Shown: piece by piece, positions 34,301 through 48,389 of the stretch
Layout: each line of letters opens with the position of its first letter
Numbering within the stretch: the first letter of the stretch is position 1
Source of the DNA: Larus michahellis
Taxonomy: Eukaryota; Chordata; Aves; Charadriiformes; Laridae
Assembly: GCF_964199755.1 (NCBI RefSeq)
Contig: NC_133896.1
Coordinates: forward strand, 84,924,215-84,988,214
DNA length: 64,000 bases
Reading direction: 5' to 3'
Position numbers and translations under genes: made by a program
The notes under the pieces: generated by a model
What the model was told of the DNA's origin: nothing
Database searches by the model: none
The model's input: only the letters and a program-made list of their open reading frames with translations

Positions 34301-37300
34301 AAAGCCATTCTCAACAACCTTTGAGCAGCATGGACAAGGAGACCAACTTTCTTATTAAAACACTTTCCCAAGCAATCCATCGCTCAGGCATATCCTTGGT
34401 GTAGAAATGCCGGAGCCAGCACTAAGTGCTGCAGCTCAGGCAGGAATGAGCTCTGTGTAGGCTGTAACACCCACCTGAGGGGCAAGAAAGCTGCCCCAAA
34501 CCCCTTCCTGCTATTTCAGCTCAGCTTAATCATCTCCATCACGCAGTTCAGATACACTTTAAAAGGAGTTGGTTCAGTGGGGGCTAGCTGAGAGCCTGCC
34601 CTTCTCCATACAAAATCCACAGCTCACTATGCAGAGTCACCATCTCTCCTGGGAGGCCATGCTTTCTTTCAGTTCAGTGAGACACTCAGGAAAGGGGCCA
34701 GTGCAACTGCTCTAACACAAAGCCTGCCCTACCGCAAGTCTCAATTTTTGTTGTGATACAGCTACTCATGACATGCTTAGGCCTGCTTTCTCAGCTGGAT
34801 GCCCCCTCCACGAGAGAGATGCCCACTGCATGTATTCCTCTGCAAAGAAATGGTTACCGATCTTCATGCACCACCCTGGGCTGCTCTATCACTGTACAGC
34901 CCATTGAGAGCGGTGAAGGAGGGAGGTCAAAACTCTTGAGCTTAGGAAGAGATTACACAGGGCACTAGAGATAAGAATGAAGGAGGGAAATAACATTACA
35001 TGGAGACAGCTTTGAGGGTATGGAGCTTGCTGAATAAAAGAACGTATAGAATAAGAAAAGCAATTTAAAAAGGTATGTGCCAAAGTAATGTAGTCTACCA
35101 CTGTGCTGAACGGTCTACGTGCCGTTAGTATTCTGGGAACTAGAAATTGCCTCAAGTATTTTGGGCAAGGGAAAAAAAATCCCAAACCTGTCAATAGCAC
35201 CTGATCTCCTGGAAATTGCATCTGAGCTGCTGCTGAAGCTTGGGAAAAATGAATGAAACGGCCCGGTCATGCTGGTGCAGACAGTTTGCCTGAATTTTAA
35301 CACTCCAAGTAGCATCTCACTAGGTTTCAGTCATGGTAGGCACACTCAATACCAAACCTATTAATTATCTAACAATTCATTAATTGACAGAAAAAAATAC
35401 AGATACCTTTCCTACGTTTGTTTCCATTTAAGTGGATTATAATACTTAATGCTAACTTAAAAAAATAAATAAATACATATTCTGTGTAGAACAAAATTTC
35501 ATCTTGGAGATGCTACTGAACATTTGCCAAACAGCAGATGTCGACCATGGCTTGGATTGCACTTGGCACTTCCCAGAGATGCTATAAAAATCATTCAGTC
35601 TTAAGATAAAATGCGGCCACCTGTATATAAAAAAAAAATGGCTCACTTAAAGCAGAGCTTAAGTTTTATGTTCATAAAAGCACTGGATAAGCCTTGACGT
35701 TCTGCAGTCTTCTAGTACAGGAAATAAAACAGAATGGTGTGTAGTTCTTATTGCTGTAGCTTAGTAGAAATACTGTCGATGCTACTGGGTGGACAGAGGA
35801 AGAATTCCCGCAGTAAAAGCAATGTACAGAGTCACTGCAAGTTGCTCTATGCAGGTCTCTCTACAAACTCTGGGGATGGAGAGATGACTAACAGAAACAT
35901 CTGGGGCACAAAAGGAGGTAAAGATTTCCAAGATGTAAGCTACGATGTGCAGTCTTGGCTGCTAGCAGCATGCTATATACATTCCTAGACAGCAGGTTTG
36001 CTATAAACCAGAGGAGTTCTCAGTTCCTCTTTTGAACAGGGTGATTCAGGACCCAGATGGGAGACATTCTCCAGTTAGCAGCAGAAATTTTGTAGTCTCT
36101 TGCTATGCTACAGAAGCATGAGCCAGAATCCCACGCTGCTGTTTTTGAGTCTCAGATTAAAGAATGCTAATGTTTGCACCAAACCATTCTGACAGATGCA
36201 AATGCCATTAAAACATCAAAGGGCTTGGAAACACACTTGAAAGCTTGGCCTTGCCCAGACAGCACAGTGGAACCCTTGCTGAGCACAGTTGTTGTCACAT
36301 TACCTGTACCAGTCTTAAGTACAGTTAAGCTATGGACAGATAAGGACGAACAATATTCAGCAAACTGAACCGGGACAAACTGTCCTCCCCTGCAGAAAGG
36401 CCCTCCAAAGTCATCCTTTCTGATGTTCTTGGCAAACACGTAATATAACCTCTTTCACAGCTGGATCAAGTTCCACTTTGAAAACTGTAAGACTTCTTGC
36501 CATTACCGATAGCTGTCAGAGCCCTACAGAACAGAAGATACAGAGTTGGAACATTTTAGCACTATGGGACAACTGATAAGCTATACAGCAAAATAAACAC
36601 AGCCATGAATATACTGCCAAAACACCACTTTTGTATCTATAGGTAAAGCATATCTTATGCAACTAAAGCACTTCCTAAAATACCAACAAAACTGCATTTT
36701 TATGTCATACCACGCTCCCAACTTCTACCAGCACAATTTCACCAGCCATAACAGATACACCTACAGCTGAAACCTGTACCTTGTATCTGGCTTCAACAGT
36801 TTGTACCATCAACTGGAGATGAGAAGAAAAAAAAATGTGTTGGTATCAAAATAACATGAGATAGCAACAATAACAAAAACATAAAAATCTTGAGCTCATT
36901 TGTCCTCATTTTGTACTTTTAGAATGCATGTTTTCAGCCTTAGCTCCCCATAGCATTTTAATTACCTTGTGAGTCCAGTAACGAGATTTATAAAAAATGT
37001 GAAATAAAGATTGAGAAGTGTATCAGAAATACTTGGCAATACGGTAACCGAGGTGCAGCTTTAGACTGAAAGCTGCAGCTAAAGGGAAAAAAAAAAAAAA
37101 AAGTCCATCCAAAAGGGATGTAGGGATGTGTGCGGGGAAAACAGGTTTTGGTACAACCCTCCCCTAACCCAGCTTTTCAGGGAATGAACCGTTCTTTCTT
37201 GGAAATTTAATTGGTGTACTTAGATTGAAGAAGCTAACAAGCCCAATGAGACGCTTGCTATTGGGAGCAAAAAGTATTAGATATAAATAAAATGTTATAA

Positions 37301-40300
37301 GAAATGTAAATGTGGGAAAGCACCAGCAAGGACCCCTTCCCTCTCCCCGTGGAAAAATAGCTTCACACACCCAAAGCCACAGGAATTGTGTGGGTGCTGA
37401 ATAGGAAGGTACTAATGCAAACACATGGAAAACTTGTTGTTACTCACGGTGTAACGCCTGTATGGCCAACTGGCATAGGTTTATTGTGCGCATCACAATA
37501 TTTTCTGTTTTTCATATAGTCCCACTTCCTAGAATCATGTGGTTACATGAGAATTTTGGCTTACAATTAAGAAAAATGCATGTCTGGCCTTTAAGGCATG
37601 TAGAAAAGGCCTGAAAAACAAAGTATAGCTCAAAAATTAGATCTTGCTGTCTGGGTTTATCTTGATTTTTTTAAGCCAAAACGTTAAGCCTTAACTTGTG
37701 ACTAACGAGAGCAAGGGCAACTCCCCTCCACGTGATCACTGTTTTTTAGCAGCTGGGACTGATGACACTGAATTTACTTGCAGAGTGTTCAGACCTAATC
37801 CAGTGAGCCACACAAGCTGCCACAAACTAAAAGACTGACAGACAAATATGCTGCAGTATAACTGGGTTAACAAAGATGAATAATCAAATTAGGCCCAATC
37901 TAGGTACTTGCAAATATTCTGCAAAATTCATCTGTTTATGGTCCAGCCTAAAAAGATGCAGAGCTCCTTCAATTCCTTCTGCCGCTGCTGACTGCATAGA
38001 CCACCCAACACCACCTGCAATCAGGTCCTAATAAATTTTGATTAGGACTTGACGTGGCGCCCTGAAATCCAGAACAGATTAAGGTAATACACATCCAGAT
38101 TGCTGACATCTTCTCCCACGTGCCAGTGCGCACGTGACAGTACGTGAGCCAGCTCAGGGAGTTGTCTAGCCAAAAAAACAATGCAGAAGCAGAACGATGG
38201 CAGCAGCCGTAGAGGCGTGACACAGGAGAAGAAAATAAATAAATAAAAGTAAAAATTACAGCTCCCTGCAGTAGTTGTACGTGCAGATGTACAAGCCGTA
38301 GCAGCAACTGCAAGGAGCGGACAGGAACAAGGGGCTGGGTGACAGGCCGGCAAGCGGGAAAGCAGAAACCTGGACTTAGGTCTAAGTTACAGCAAAACCA
38401 CACCCAGGATCCCGAAGCAAGTCCCTGACGCTCCAGCGTAGGTGTCTTGCCCATGTGTCACTGCCAAACGCTTCCAACGCAGAAACAGGTGCACCCTCAC
38501 CAGTCCACGCAGGACAGAAGCAGCAGCAGAGCAGGGAAATTTTACGTTTTCAGTACTGGCCCTCTGCTAGTAACCTATTTCCTACCATTTCAGGGTAGAA
38601 GGTAGGTGCTATGGGAAGCAGGATATTCTAATCAGATTTACTACCATTTCCAAAGGAGGCATTAATTCAGAGTTTAACACTTCCTTGTCGCTTTATTGCC
38701 ACTGATTATACTGGTCCTGTGAACCCAAATGCGGCTTCCTCTCCTCAGCAAAGGACTGGGTATAAAAGGACATTGCATGGCAGCCAGATCAACTCAAAGG
38801 AGCCAGCCCCCTGTGTCAGCAACTCTCAAAACAAGTAACAACAAGAAGGAGATGCTAGGGAAAGCCCTGGAAACCTCCTCAAACCCTCTGCAAAGTTTAG
38901 CATGGAAATACTCCAAATGGAAACGGAGGGGGAGGCATTTTCGCGACCTTGTCTTTCAGAACAAGAGGTTAAAAGTTGCATAATTCAGAGTTTTAAATGG
39001 TGTAACTGATACACATCAATTTTATTAAATGCTTTTTATAACTAGCTTCACCAATTACCCTTACCTTATTTCAAAGTTTATAGTAGTAATTACAACTCAT
39101 AGATGTTGTAGTTAAGATTTAGCATTAGTTCCTAATACTGTAATTAACAGAGCATATTATAAAAATTAAAAAAAAAAAAAAGTAGAGCCCCACAGGTACA
39201 ACCTTAAAAAAAAAAACAAACAGTAAGAAACAGCACGGACAGATCAACAATACCGATATTCCCTATTTCAGCAGTATTTCCCCTTAGTTGTCAATGGGCA
39301 AGAATTATGCCCACATACTTTCACATGCAGTACAGCCCTTTTATTACTTTAAAGCATAGATTTTATACCAGCTCAGAAGTATCACTAGCATTTCCGTAAT
39401 GTACTAATTACAATGTTTTTCCCATTTTGATAATTAAATGAGTTTCAATGAATAAGGAACAATTACAGATATTTGAATCCTTCCTCCCTCCATTTTAATT
39501 TTTCTGCATACGAATGAGGGGGCAGAGTCTGCTTCCCATCACCGCCCTTCACAATTTCCTAAAATAGTACTCTTCGATGGCTCCATGGCTCTTCAGACAT
39601 TAGCTGAGCAATTAAAATGCTGAGATTGCCCTTTGGCAGTCATTGAAGACATAGACTCTGACTCTTGACTGGCCTATGGCTTCTTTTTTCTCAACTCTAT
39701 GGTATGTAAAACTACCTCCCTCTCTCCCCTCCCAGGTCCCACCCTATCAGATGGCAATGCAGAGGAGTAAAAAGAGGTCTGCGCGCCTTATATTCACCCC
39801 AAGCTCATGACTTCAGTGTGCTTGTGAGAAATTAAAACATGAGGCAATTTAACTCCTAACACTCACCATGACTAATAGTGTAATACGGACCCAATACAAT
39901 TTCATTTACCTCTTTTATGACACAATTACAAAATAATGCCAGCTCCAGCTCAGGAATGCAATGTCCTTGGTACACTCGCATCCACCAGCCTATGCACGCC
40001 TGCATGCTATATTCTAATTTAAGTTGTGCATACTTTAGCATGAATGAGAAGCGTCCCCTGGGAAGCTATAGGCACCAGTTAAATGAAATCTAAGACTCAG
40101 CTCGCTGTCTTTCCCATTACCTGCAACACGCTTTGATCAGTGGGGCATAAATAAACACATAAACATCCCATCTCTCCCAAGTTCAATGAGATACAGCAGA
40201 GTTCCTCCAGTTCAGCCTCACAGGCGGCTCTCAGTCATAACTTATGACACTGCCCATCAAACTCACCTAAACAAGTTTATTGGACTTGGCACAGGGCAAA

Positions 40301-43300
40301 ATGTTTCGCTGTGCTTAAAAGAAAAAAAAAAAAATCAGTACAGGCAACAGGAAAGAGTACAATTCAGTGTGATCGCTGTAGCTTGAGAAAGCTAAGAGCA
40401 ACAGAGGTGCTTGAAGGCGAAAGGATTCGGAGGGTACCAGGAAAGGGGGTGGGGGCATCGGTGGACCATGCCCAAGGAGGAGAGAAGAGTCAGAGCTCTC
40501 CTTCTTAGAGTCCTCTTCCCAAAGGCCCTCCCAAAGCAGGAGGGTTTAACAACGCAAATCAGCTACTGTTTCATGAGCAATGGCTCTGCCTCCTCAGTGG
40601 CAGTTCCTGCAGCGCTGACAGCTGTATCTGGCTTCAACTCACTGCCACGAGGAAGTGAAGAATAGCAACACACGTCTTGTTGTGACAAATCTACTCTGTC
40701 ACCCTTGGCAGTGCTTTTACACAGGAGGTATGACACAGATCACGGCAGACTGGCTCCCAAGTAGCAATCACATTAGAGAAGATGCAATTGCAGCTATTCC
40801 CACAGCAGGAGATATCAGCATTGCTGCTTTTGTCGCACACATGGGTAACACCCTGTACTCCAAACCTTCGGCTATTCCTGCTCTACCAGCATTTACCCTA
40901 ACAGAAAGCGATAAAGATGCACCCCTAGGACTGCTGTTTCAAGTCTCGTCTCTACTAATAGCTACAGCTTATGAAGAGTCACATGCAGTTGTGGTCACCT
41001 AGAAATTTCAGGCCAGTGGGTCCATAAAGGACAACTATGATCATCAGTAATATAACACAGGCTGAAACGGAAACATGCACATTAGGGTAGTAGCTTTCCC
41101 TCCTTCAGTTCCCCACTACGGTCACTCATTAAAGGAAGGATCTACAAAAAGCTTAGATTATAAGTAGGTTTTTTTTTCCCCAAGGCAACCAAGAACTGTG
41201 CCTTCATCCCCAAACCTCATCCATCAGAACTGTCCGTTCCTAATTCTGTCATTTTCCAGCACTTTCTGAGGGTCACCTGTGCAACTGAAGTAATACTGAC
41301 CCCTCCTACCTCACAGGCCTACTCTGAGGATTAGCCAGGGAGTGGCTGCTCAGTGGAATGAATATGCAAAGCCCTGTTATAAACTCTGTATCTGATTGCA
41401 ACCGTAAGCAAAGTCTTATTTAAGCAATCCCTTCACCAGCAAAAATATATTGATTGCCCATTTTGTTCCTTCCTTCTGTGTCTTTTCCCTCCAAGCTCTT
41501 CAAGATACAAAACACGTTACTAAGATTTTTCCTGTTGTGCTGCAGAGATGCTTAGTACAAACAATAGGCACATTTTTTTACATAAAGTAGTGTCCATAAT
41601 TAGTTGTTTCAGCTTATTTTGGATCAGTATTAGTTTGGTATCATACTTGTTGTACTGTAGGGATCTCACTGCCCAGTTAATGAAAGCCCCCGTCCCATAA
41701 CCTCACATATGTCAGATATTAACAGTCGCCTGTTTCTAACTGTGTCCACATTCAGGTGAGATCCCTTCTGCAATTCCATCAATTTTATGAGCTTAGGACA
41801 TAACAGCATCGGATATTTCTTGCTTCCTCTAAGCACAAAACTACCTCTCTACCAAAGCCTTCTTTAAAACCAAGTTAGTGTTTTTGCACATGCTTACCTC
41901 AAAACATCTGTGTTTGGCTCCTGCATCTGTTAGCGCATGTTTGTTTTTTTTTTTTTCTTTAAATGCACTTTGTTCATTCTTTTCCATTGTCAAAACCAAA
42001 TTTTGTACAACACCATCTTTTAAATTAACTTATCAAAAGAAACCTGCTAGTAAAACATAATAAGGTTCAGGGAGATTTACTTTCATATTGCCTTGCTGAA
42101 CTTGAGATTTCTAGTCGTGCCAGTTTCCATTGCACATGCAATCCAGCAGATCCCCCCTTTTCTTGTTCTGTTCTTTTTTAAAGTCATTTTGCTACGACTA
42201 TGAGAGTCAAGAGTTAATCCATTTTTCCCTTTTTACACTCAGATTCCTATTTTCATTCCTTTGATATCACTATTATGACATACTCAGCAGCTGAATAGGT
42301 AAAAATGATGCTGCGTACAGAACGATGGAAAAATGGCTTTGATACGTCTGATAACACCCACTGGGCAACTCAGCTGTCATGATTCTTCTACACACGCAGA
42401 CACAATTTTATACTGCTTTTTATGGCCCTGACCCTCCCTTGTGACTGGCCAGAGCACACAGTACAATGACATAACTGGCATGCCTGGCCTTGCTCTTCCA
42501 GGATAAGGCGCATTTCATTGCTCCAGAGTATGTCCAAATTGCTCATCTTCCTTTCTCTGCATCGCTCTGAAATGAAACAGCTCATTTTGCTCATTGTGCA
42601 GGGGCAGAAAGATAAGGTGGACTGAACAAGCAACATCAGAGGAAGACTGCCTTCCCAGATGGCACAGGACCGAGACCGAAATGAACAGCATTGACCCTGT
42701 GCCTGCAGCAACACCTTATAGCTTCCCTTTCAGTCCCCGCCATGTGCACTAAGAGAACATCCCCTCTTTCCAGTGGTGCCCAGGGATGAGGAAGAGACCA
42801 ACAGTGGAAGAGACCACAGTAAAGCATTTCCCATCCTTCAACACAGCACCAGCTGGTGTTAAGAAGTTATTGGGTGACTTGAGGGGTAAACCCATCTCTC
42901 TCACTCACTCGCATGTTTAGGAAAACATGCCATGACCCGTAATTTGCTATAAAAATAGGGGTACTCCTGCTTCTCTTTGCCTCTCTACGCACAGCATCCT
43001 CTCTCTGCCCCAAGGTTTGTCACAGTGTAGAATCTTGACAAGGTTGTGTGCTGTATTGGACCCTTCTCAGTGCTACCCCCACCGTCCATCCTCTTCTTGC
43101 CTATACCTGAAACATGCCTTTCCAGGAGAAAACACCTTCCCTGGGGAGGGGCAGAGACAGAAGAGAGAAGTGTATCATTTTAAAAACACCCATAAGATCC
43201 ATCAGCTATATTGCACTTAGACTCGAGCCTCAAATATCTCCATGCACAAAGTGAGTTACAGAAAAAGAGAGATGCAGAGAAGCAACAAACAATGGAAAGA

Positions 43301-44283
43301 GTTATTTGAGCCATTTGCAATACCAACAATCAGGACCGAATCCTCGCCATTTTAAATATTGCACAGTGAGACACCATCCCTGCGCTGCAGAGCTGGTGGC
43401 ATAGTGAGAATATCTCTTATATAAATCCAGCGACAGAGGGGAAATAGATACACGCCGCACCTTCTCAACTTCACTGCTATGCAACCTGACAGCCCTCACC
43501 TGTAAAAACAGATAGTGTTCTCAAGTACTTCAGAAAGGAGATTGACTCAAACGTTGCAGCTAGATTACATTTCATAGGTCTAGAGTTACCCTTGGATGCC
43601 TGCATTATGGAATACCTACAGCAAAATTTCTGTGTCTCAACAGAAGCTCAGGCTTAATCCATAGCAAAAAAGTATTGCTTAGAGACCAGACCCACGGAAG
43701 ACACACCTACAGCATCAGGACTTTTCTAGGCACCAGTATGGCTATGACATCCTTCCTTCTCCTATGAAATGAAGTATACCAGCAATGCTATACTCTTACT
43801 GGTGTACTCTTACAAAGTTTCCACTAGAACCCCCTCACAGGACGGGAATCTAATAAAAGTCTAAGGCCCCCATTAAGATTTATCGTATTCAAAGAATACT
43901 TGCAGGCACTTTTGATTGTTACACCTGCAAATTTTTGCAAGTATAAAGCGTACATACCATAAAGCTTATGTATGCTTACTTTCTGTAGCTGCCCAGCAAC
44001 ACTGTGGGCAAAGCATCTTCTTGCCACTCCTCCTCTCACTAGTGATGTATATGCCAGTTTAACACTGATTTGGGCACTTATTTCTCTTATTATATGAATA
44101 TGCAAGTGCAGCCATTGCAGCCACCTTGTGGCAGCCATGAACAACGACCACGTCCAACAGGTTACAGGTCTTATAATACAGACTCGGGCCTTGCATCACA
44201 TGTCCCCTGATTATCTCGGGGCTTCTGCGATCTGAACAAATCGTGCCCTGACGTGACCAGGATCCTAATCCTGTCCCCTCTAG
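34301..44283 (-). other. Predicted ARHGEF5 first intron, part 2: little recognised
   Basis: No supported gene apart from the MIR remnant noted separately. Homopolymer A runs occur near 37088, 39166 and 40322. Long chance frames include 37969-38454 (-) and 40655-41002 (+). A TATAAAAAT box at 42949 lacks a convincing downstream exon. Confidence 0.4.
41275..41400 (+). repeat. MIR-like SINE remnant
   Basis: The plus strand reads AATACTGACCCCTCCTACC, then TCACAGGCCTACTCTGAGGA, a match to the 3' half of MIR, followed by an ATGCAAAGCCCTGTTATAAA end. It is worn and old. Confidence 0.55.
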
Positions 44284-44464
44284 AGGAATGTATTTTGGAT
44301 CCTCAAACTCTACTGTTGGATTTGTCAACGAAGTGGCAGCTGTTCCTCACCTCTCTTCCTCCAGTCACACCCTGTGCAAGGCTGGGTCTGCTCACCATGG
44401 GTGGCAAATGCAGCGGACCACCAAGCTTGTCGATCCCACTGGTCACCACCTCAACCTGACCCAG
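44284..44464 (+). other. Exon-like block on the plus strand, gene unknown
   Basis: A strong acceptor (CCTAATCC branch-like sequence, then CTGTCCCCTCTAG) is followed by 181 bp with an open frame throughout. A strong donor CAG/GTAAGG ends it. The frame from the ATG at 44288 would encode about 59 residues starting MYFGSSNSTVGFVNEVAAV; I do not recognise it. It lies antisense within the predicted first intron of ARHGEF5. It may be an exon of a non-coding or unknown plus-strand transcript, or a chance pairing of sites. Confidence 0.25.
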
Positions 44465-47400
44465 GTAAGGATTTGGTAAGTTTTGTGTATGATGAGCGGC
44501 AGGAACTCCAGTGCCAAATGTACTCAGAGCACCAGCAAGGCCAGGGGCAGTGGACCTCACACACTGAGCACCTGCATGCAGACAGACTGCAAGTTGAGAC
44601 TACAAAGAGGTAGTTTGACACCTGAATGTCACACGTTTCTACGTGACTTACTGCAAATAGGATACATTCACAGGAAGCTAATTTATGGCTAGCTCTGCTT
44701 TAATGCAGTATTCTCTGAGCAGCAGGTTCACGCGCTTCCTCCCACTTCGATTCACTTCTCATGTACTAACCAATTACAGTTTCTATAGCCACTCCTCCTC
44801 AACCTCTTCTAGCATCAGAACACCCTCTATTTTGTATACGTTTACATATGTGTGTCTATTTACATACATACATTTGTACACATGTTATGGTAATCACCTT
44901 CCCCCCTTCTGAATTTTTCCCACTATCAAAACCAACAGCCCTCCCCCTGACCTAGCACTGAACTTGTACTAAAGTCATGGGAATTTCTTCTTTGACTTCA
45001 TCCAGCTGTAACCCAGCTCCCAGACCGTCAACTCAAAACTAGTCTCCACCACAGGCTCAGTTCGACATCTCCTGCAGTGTTCAGCATTGCACTTGAAGGA
45101 ATGGCATTTAAAACAATAGATGGGGAATGAATGGGTTTTGTGCCAGCAAACTAATTCCACTAGAAGAGCAAGAAAGCTGGCATCCCTTGTTAACGGAGGA
45201 GACAAGATTAACAAAGCTCTCCCAAAAGGGTACCCCAGTTGGCTCAGGTGCTGAAAACCACCAAGAGCCTCACATCAAGAACCCACAAATACGTTAGCCT
45301 GCAACTTTTCTGCACTGATGAACCTTTCACAGGTATCAGTAGGTCACAGCCAAGGCACAGACCTTCTTCTTTGTGCAATAAACGCTCTTTCTCATGCAAA
45401 GTCTAACTCCAACACACATTTCTTCACCAAAGACATAAATGCAGCTGACCTAAACCCAGCCTTGGCTAAACCCAGTTCTCCCAAGTCACGTAGCAGAGTT
45501 AACCTGGGTTACTGAGCAAATCAGGGCAGCTATTCGCACGCATCTGCTGCAAAGGAAAGGTGAAAGAATACATCAGCTTCCATTAAGATTTAAGGTAAGG
45601 TGTGCTTGTGACAATTCCTGTATCTCAAGCCTCAGTTTCATAAGCTCTTCAGCTTGCCAAAAGGAATCCCCATCCTCTGCCCTCCTTATTCCCAACTCCC
45701 ACACTGCCCTTTCTCTTATGGCAGTACAGGCATGTGTGTGGTCTCACAACGAACCAGAGCAGGGAACCAACATGGATGACAACAGGTAGGCACGACGGCT
45801 TCTTTCAACACCAGTGCCAGCTGAGAGGATTTGTGCAACCATAGCCTGTTTATCCGAGTACGCAAATGTAGGAACTAAATGTACGATTCCCTCTCGCACC
45901 TAATCTGGCACAGGCATGGGGCGGCTATTGAAAGAGGTAGTCCTTCTCCACGTTTCTCATGCCCAGTGGCATTCTACCCTTCTGCATCAGACCTAGCACC
46001 ATCCGGCCACAGAGCAGGCTGATCCAACTTCCAGATCCAAAAGTCTTTTTTTTTGGGTTGGTTTTTTTTTTTGTTTAGGGAAGGGGGTTAATTTTCAGTT
46101 GGAGCAGTGATTAAACTGACTTGAGGCCACATGGTCACTCGTTCTGATCCAAGGGAAAGCAACAGGAGCTTGCAGTTAGGACCGGATGAGAACTGGACCA
46201 TTCCTTCAGCAGCAGCCTGTAGTTACACTGGATTAACCACCACGTGAAGCCATACTCCAAGCAACACAAGTTATTCAATGACATTTCTCTGAAAGTCCTG
46301 CCTGGGCACAGACACCGCAGCCAGGTGCACTTCGCCACAGCTCTAAATCATACCAGTCACCCTCTGACAACAGCTTCACGATAAACCTCTTCCCAGAAGC
46401 AAGAGGTTAGCACGGGCAATGGCTGTAAGCTTGCGGTACAACAGGCCATCTTTTTGCTGGAATGTGCCATCCTGGCAGCAACAAGCTCTGTAATCTGGCA
46501 TGAAAATTTGCAGCAAGACTTTGTGGTTAGGAACCAGGCTGGACAGACTCAGATAAGAAATTAGCGAGGGTAATCAGCTGTCGGAATAATTCACCTGGGG
46601 AACCAGTGCAGTCTATCACTTGATATCTTGAAATCAAGACTGGGTACTTTTCTAATAGAATTTTGGATTTGATGCAGTGATAACCAGCTGGGAACATAAA
46701 TACCTGCTGGGGGTCAGAATAAGACATCTGTCCCCAAATGGCTGATACGATGAACATCAACTGTGTGATCACCTCACAGAAGAGGGAAACAATTTCACTT
46801 TGTACGGCACAAGTGCCAAAACGATAGAGCACAACTACACTTGCACTGAAGACACTTCTAAGTACTTCATTAAAAGATACAACAGGAGTTCGGTGAGGAG
46901 CTGCAAAGCTGACAGGAACTACAAAACTTACCAGGCATGACTACTGAAATAAGCTAGCTATGTATAATTTAGCTAAACAGTAACTAATCAGCCAACATCA
47001 AACTGGAAAGATACCAGATGACAGAAAACACAGTAATTCTTAGAATCTTCTTAGATTATTAGAATATTCTTAGAATATTCTTGGCAAAAAAAATGTGATT
47101 CCAACTATGTATTTGAAATCCCTTGCAGGCTGTTTCTTAAATTTTGCTGGGAATAACCAGGGAGACTGAACATAATTTACATGAATACAGACTAATTAAA
47201 TAAAACAGCCCACTTTAAAACAGACTCCAAAGTAGAGTACGTTTTAAAAAAAAAAAAAAAACAACTATAGCAAAATTTATCTCTTTACCTCTAGAAAGCA
47301 CTTGAAACAAGTGAACTGTATGAAAGGACAAGACTCAATAGAACAAGAGCAAGAACATCTATCTAAAGTCCCAGGGAACAGACTCTTACTGGCCATATCT

Positions 47401-48389
47401 ATCAGGATGCACAAGAGGTTCCCAGAGGAAGTGCTGATGTCCTACGATTTCAGACAGACGGAACAGGGGGCTTCAGCACGAGCACCAGCCTCGAGCCTAG
47501 TCACCTGTTGTCACTAGGAATTATATCGTATAACCCCACTCACAGGTTATCGAGATCGCCAGGCTACTGCACAGGCAGCACAGTACAAATGCTACCCTCA
47601 GTCACGAGCTGGCAAAATGAGGTTCTACACGGAAGACAGCTGAGGTATTCCAAATATCAACAATAACTGAGAATTAAGAAGAATTCAGACCCGGTACAGC
47701 TTCAAGTCTGATTTACGGATGCCTCCTCCTCACCCAATTCAGTTCTGAAATCTGGGTCACCAATACATTATTCCTCCAAACCAAGCCACCTCCCTCCTGT
47801 GCAACCCTTCAAAAGGACTCTGCCCTTATCCAAGCCATCTCCAACAAGCCATTTGGGTTACGAGAAACTCCAAAACAGTAGAGAATCAGGTCACAAAATC
47901 TCCAATAGCACGTTAGAGACGTGGCTTTGTCAGAGAGGAACAGGCACACAGCTCAAAGAGAAGCCAACACCATCCACATCCAGCAGCTCCTTGGCAAAGT
48001 CTGCTACAAGTCAACAGAGAATTGAGCTCAGACGTTCTTCCTTGCCCCCTCTATTCCCTACTAGCTTTGATCCAGGTCTTATCCAACCTCTAGGAATAAA
48101 CGAAGCACCAAGCCCAAGGATAATATGGGTGCTGGGGGGAAGATGGGTCAGGCCAGAGCCGTGGCAGCTCAAAACCCCTCCAGCAGGTTGTCTGGGGCAC
48201 CGAGGTTGCCACCAGAGCTGCTGGAGCAGTGGCCGGGGCTCAGAAGCAGCCAGAAGAAGGAGACGGGAAGGGAGCAGCAGACAGGCAGGTATCTCGCCTT
48301 TCGTTCCTCTGCCTTCCCTCTGTGACAGGCCATAAAAGTCACGAGGCGCAAGCCAGCAGAGCAAGGAAGAAAACAACACGGTGTCCAGA
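44465..48389 (-). other. Predicted ARHGEF5 first intron, part 3: nothing recognised
   Basis: No supported exon or repeat family was found. There are A and T homopolymer runs near 46047-46070 and 47245-47260, and a short direct repeat of TTAGAATATTC near 47055-47085. GC content rises towards the CpG island. Confidence 0.4.

Noticed and set aside
37969..38454. 161-codon minus-strand frame
   Set aside because: Cys/Leu-rich product without a family, no promoter or exon signals, and it lies in the predicted intron.
40655..41002. 115-codon plus-strand frame
   Set aside because: No recognised motif, no splice context, typical length for chance in a 64-kb window.
42948..43020. TATAAAAAT box followed by a short exon-like stretch
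   Set aside because: The candidate donor AAG/GTTTGT is weak and no coding exon follows. Single TATA-like words are common.
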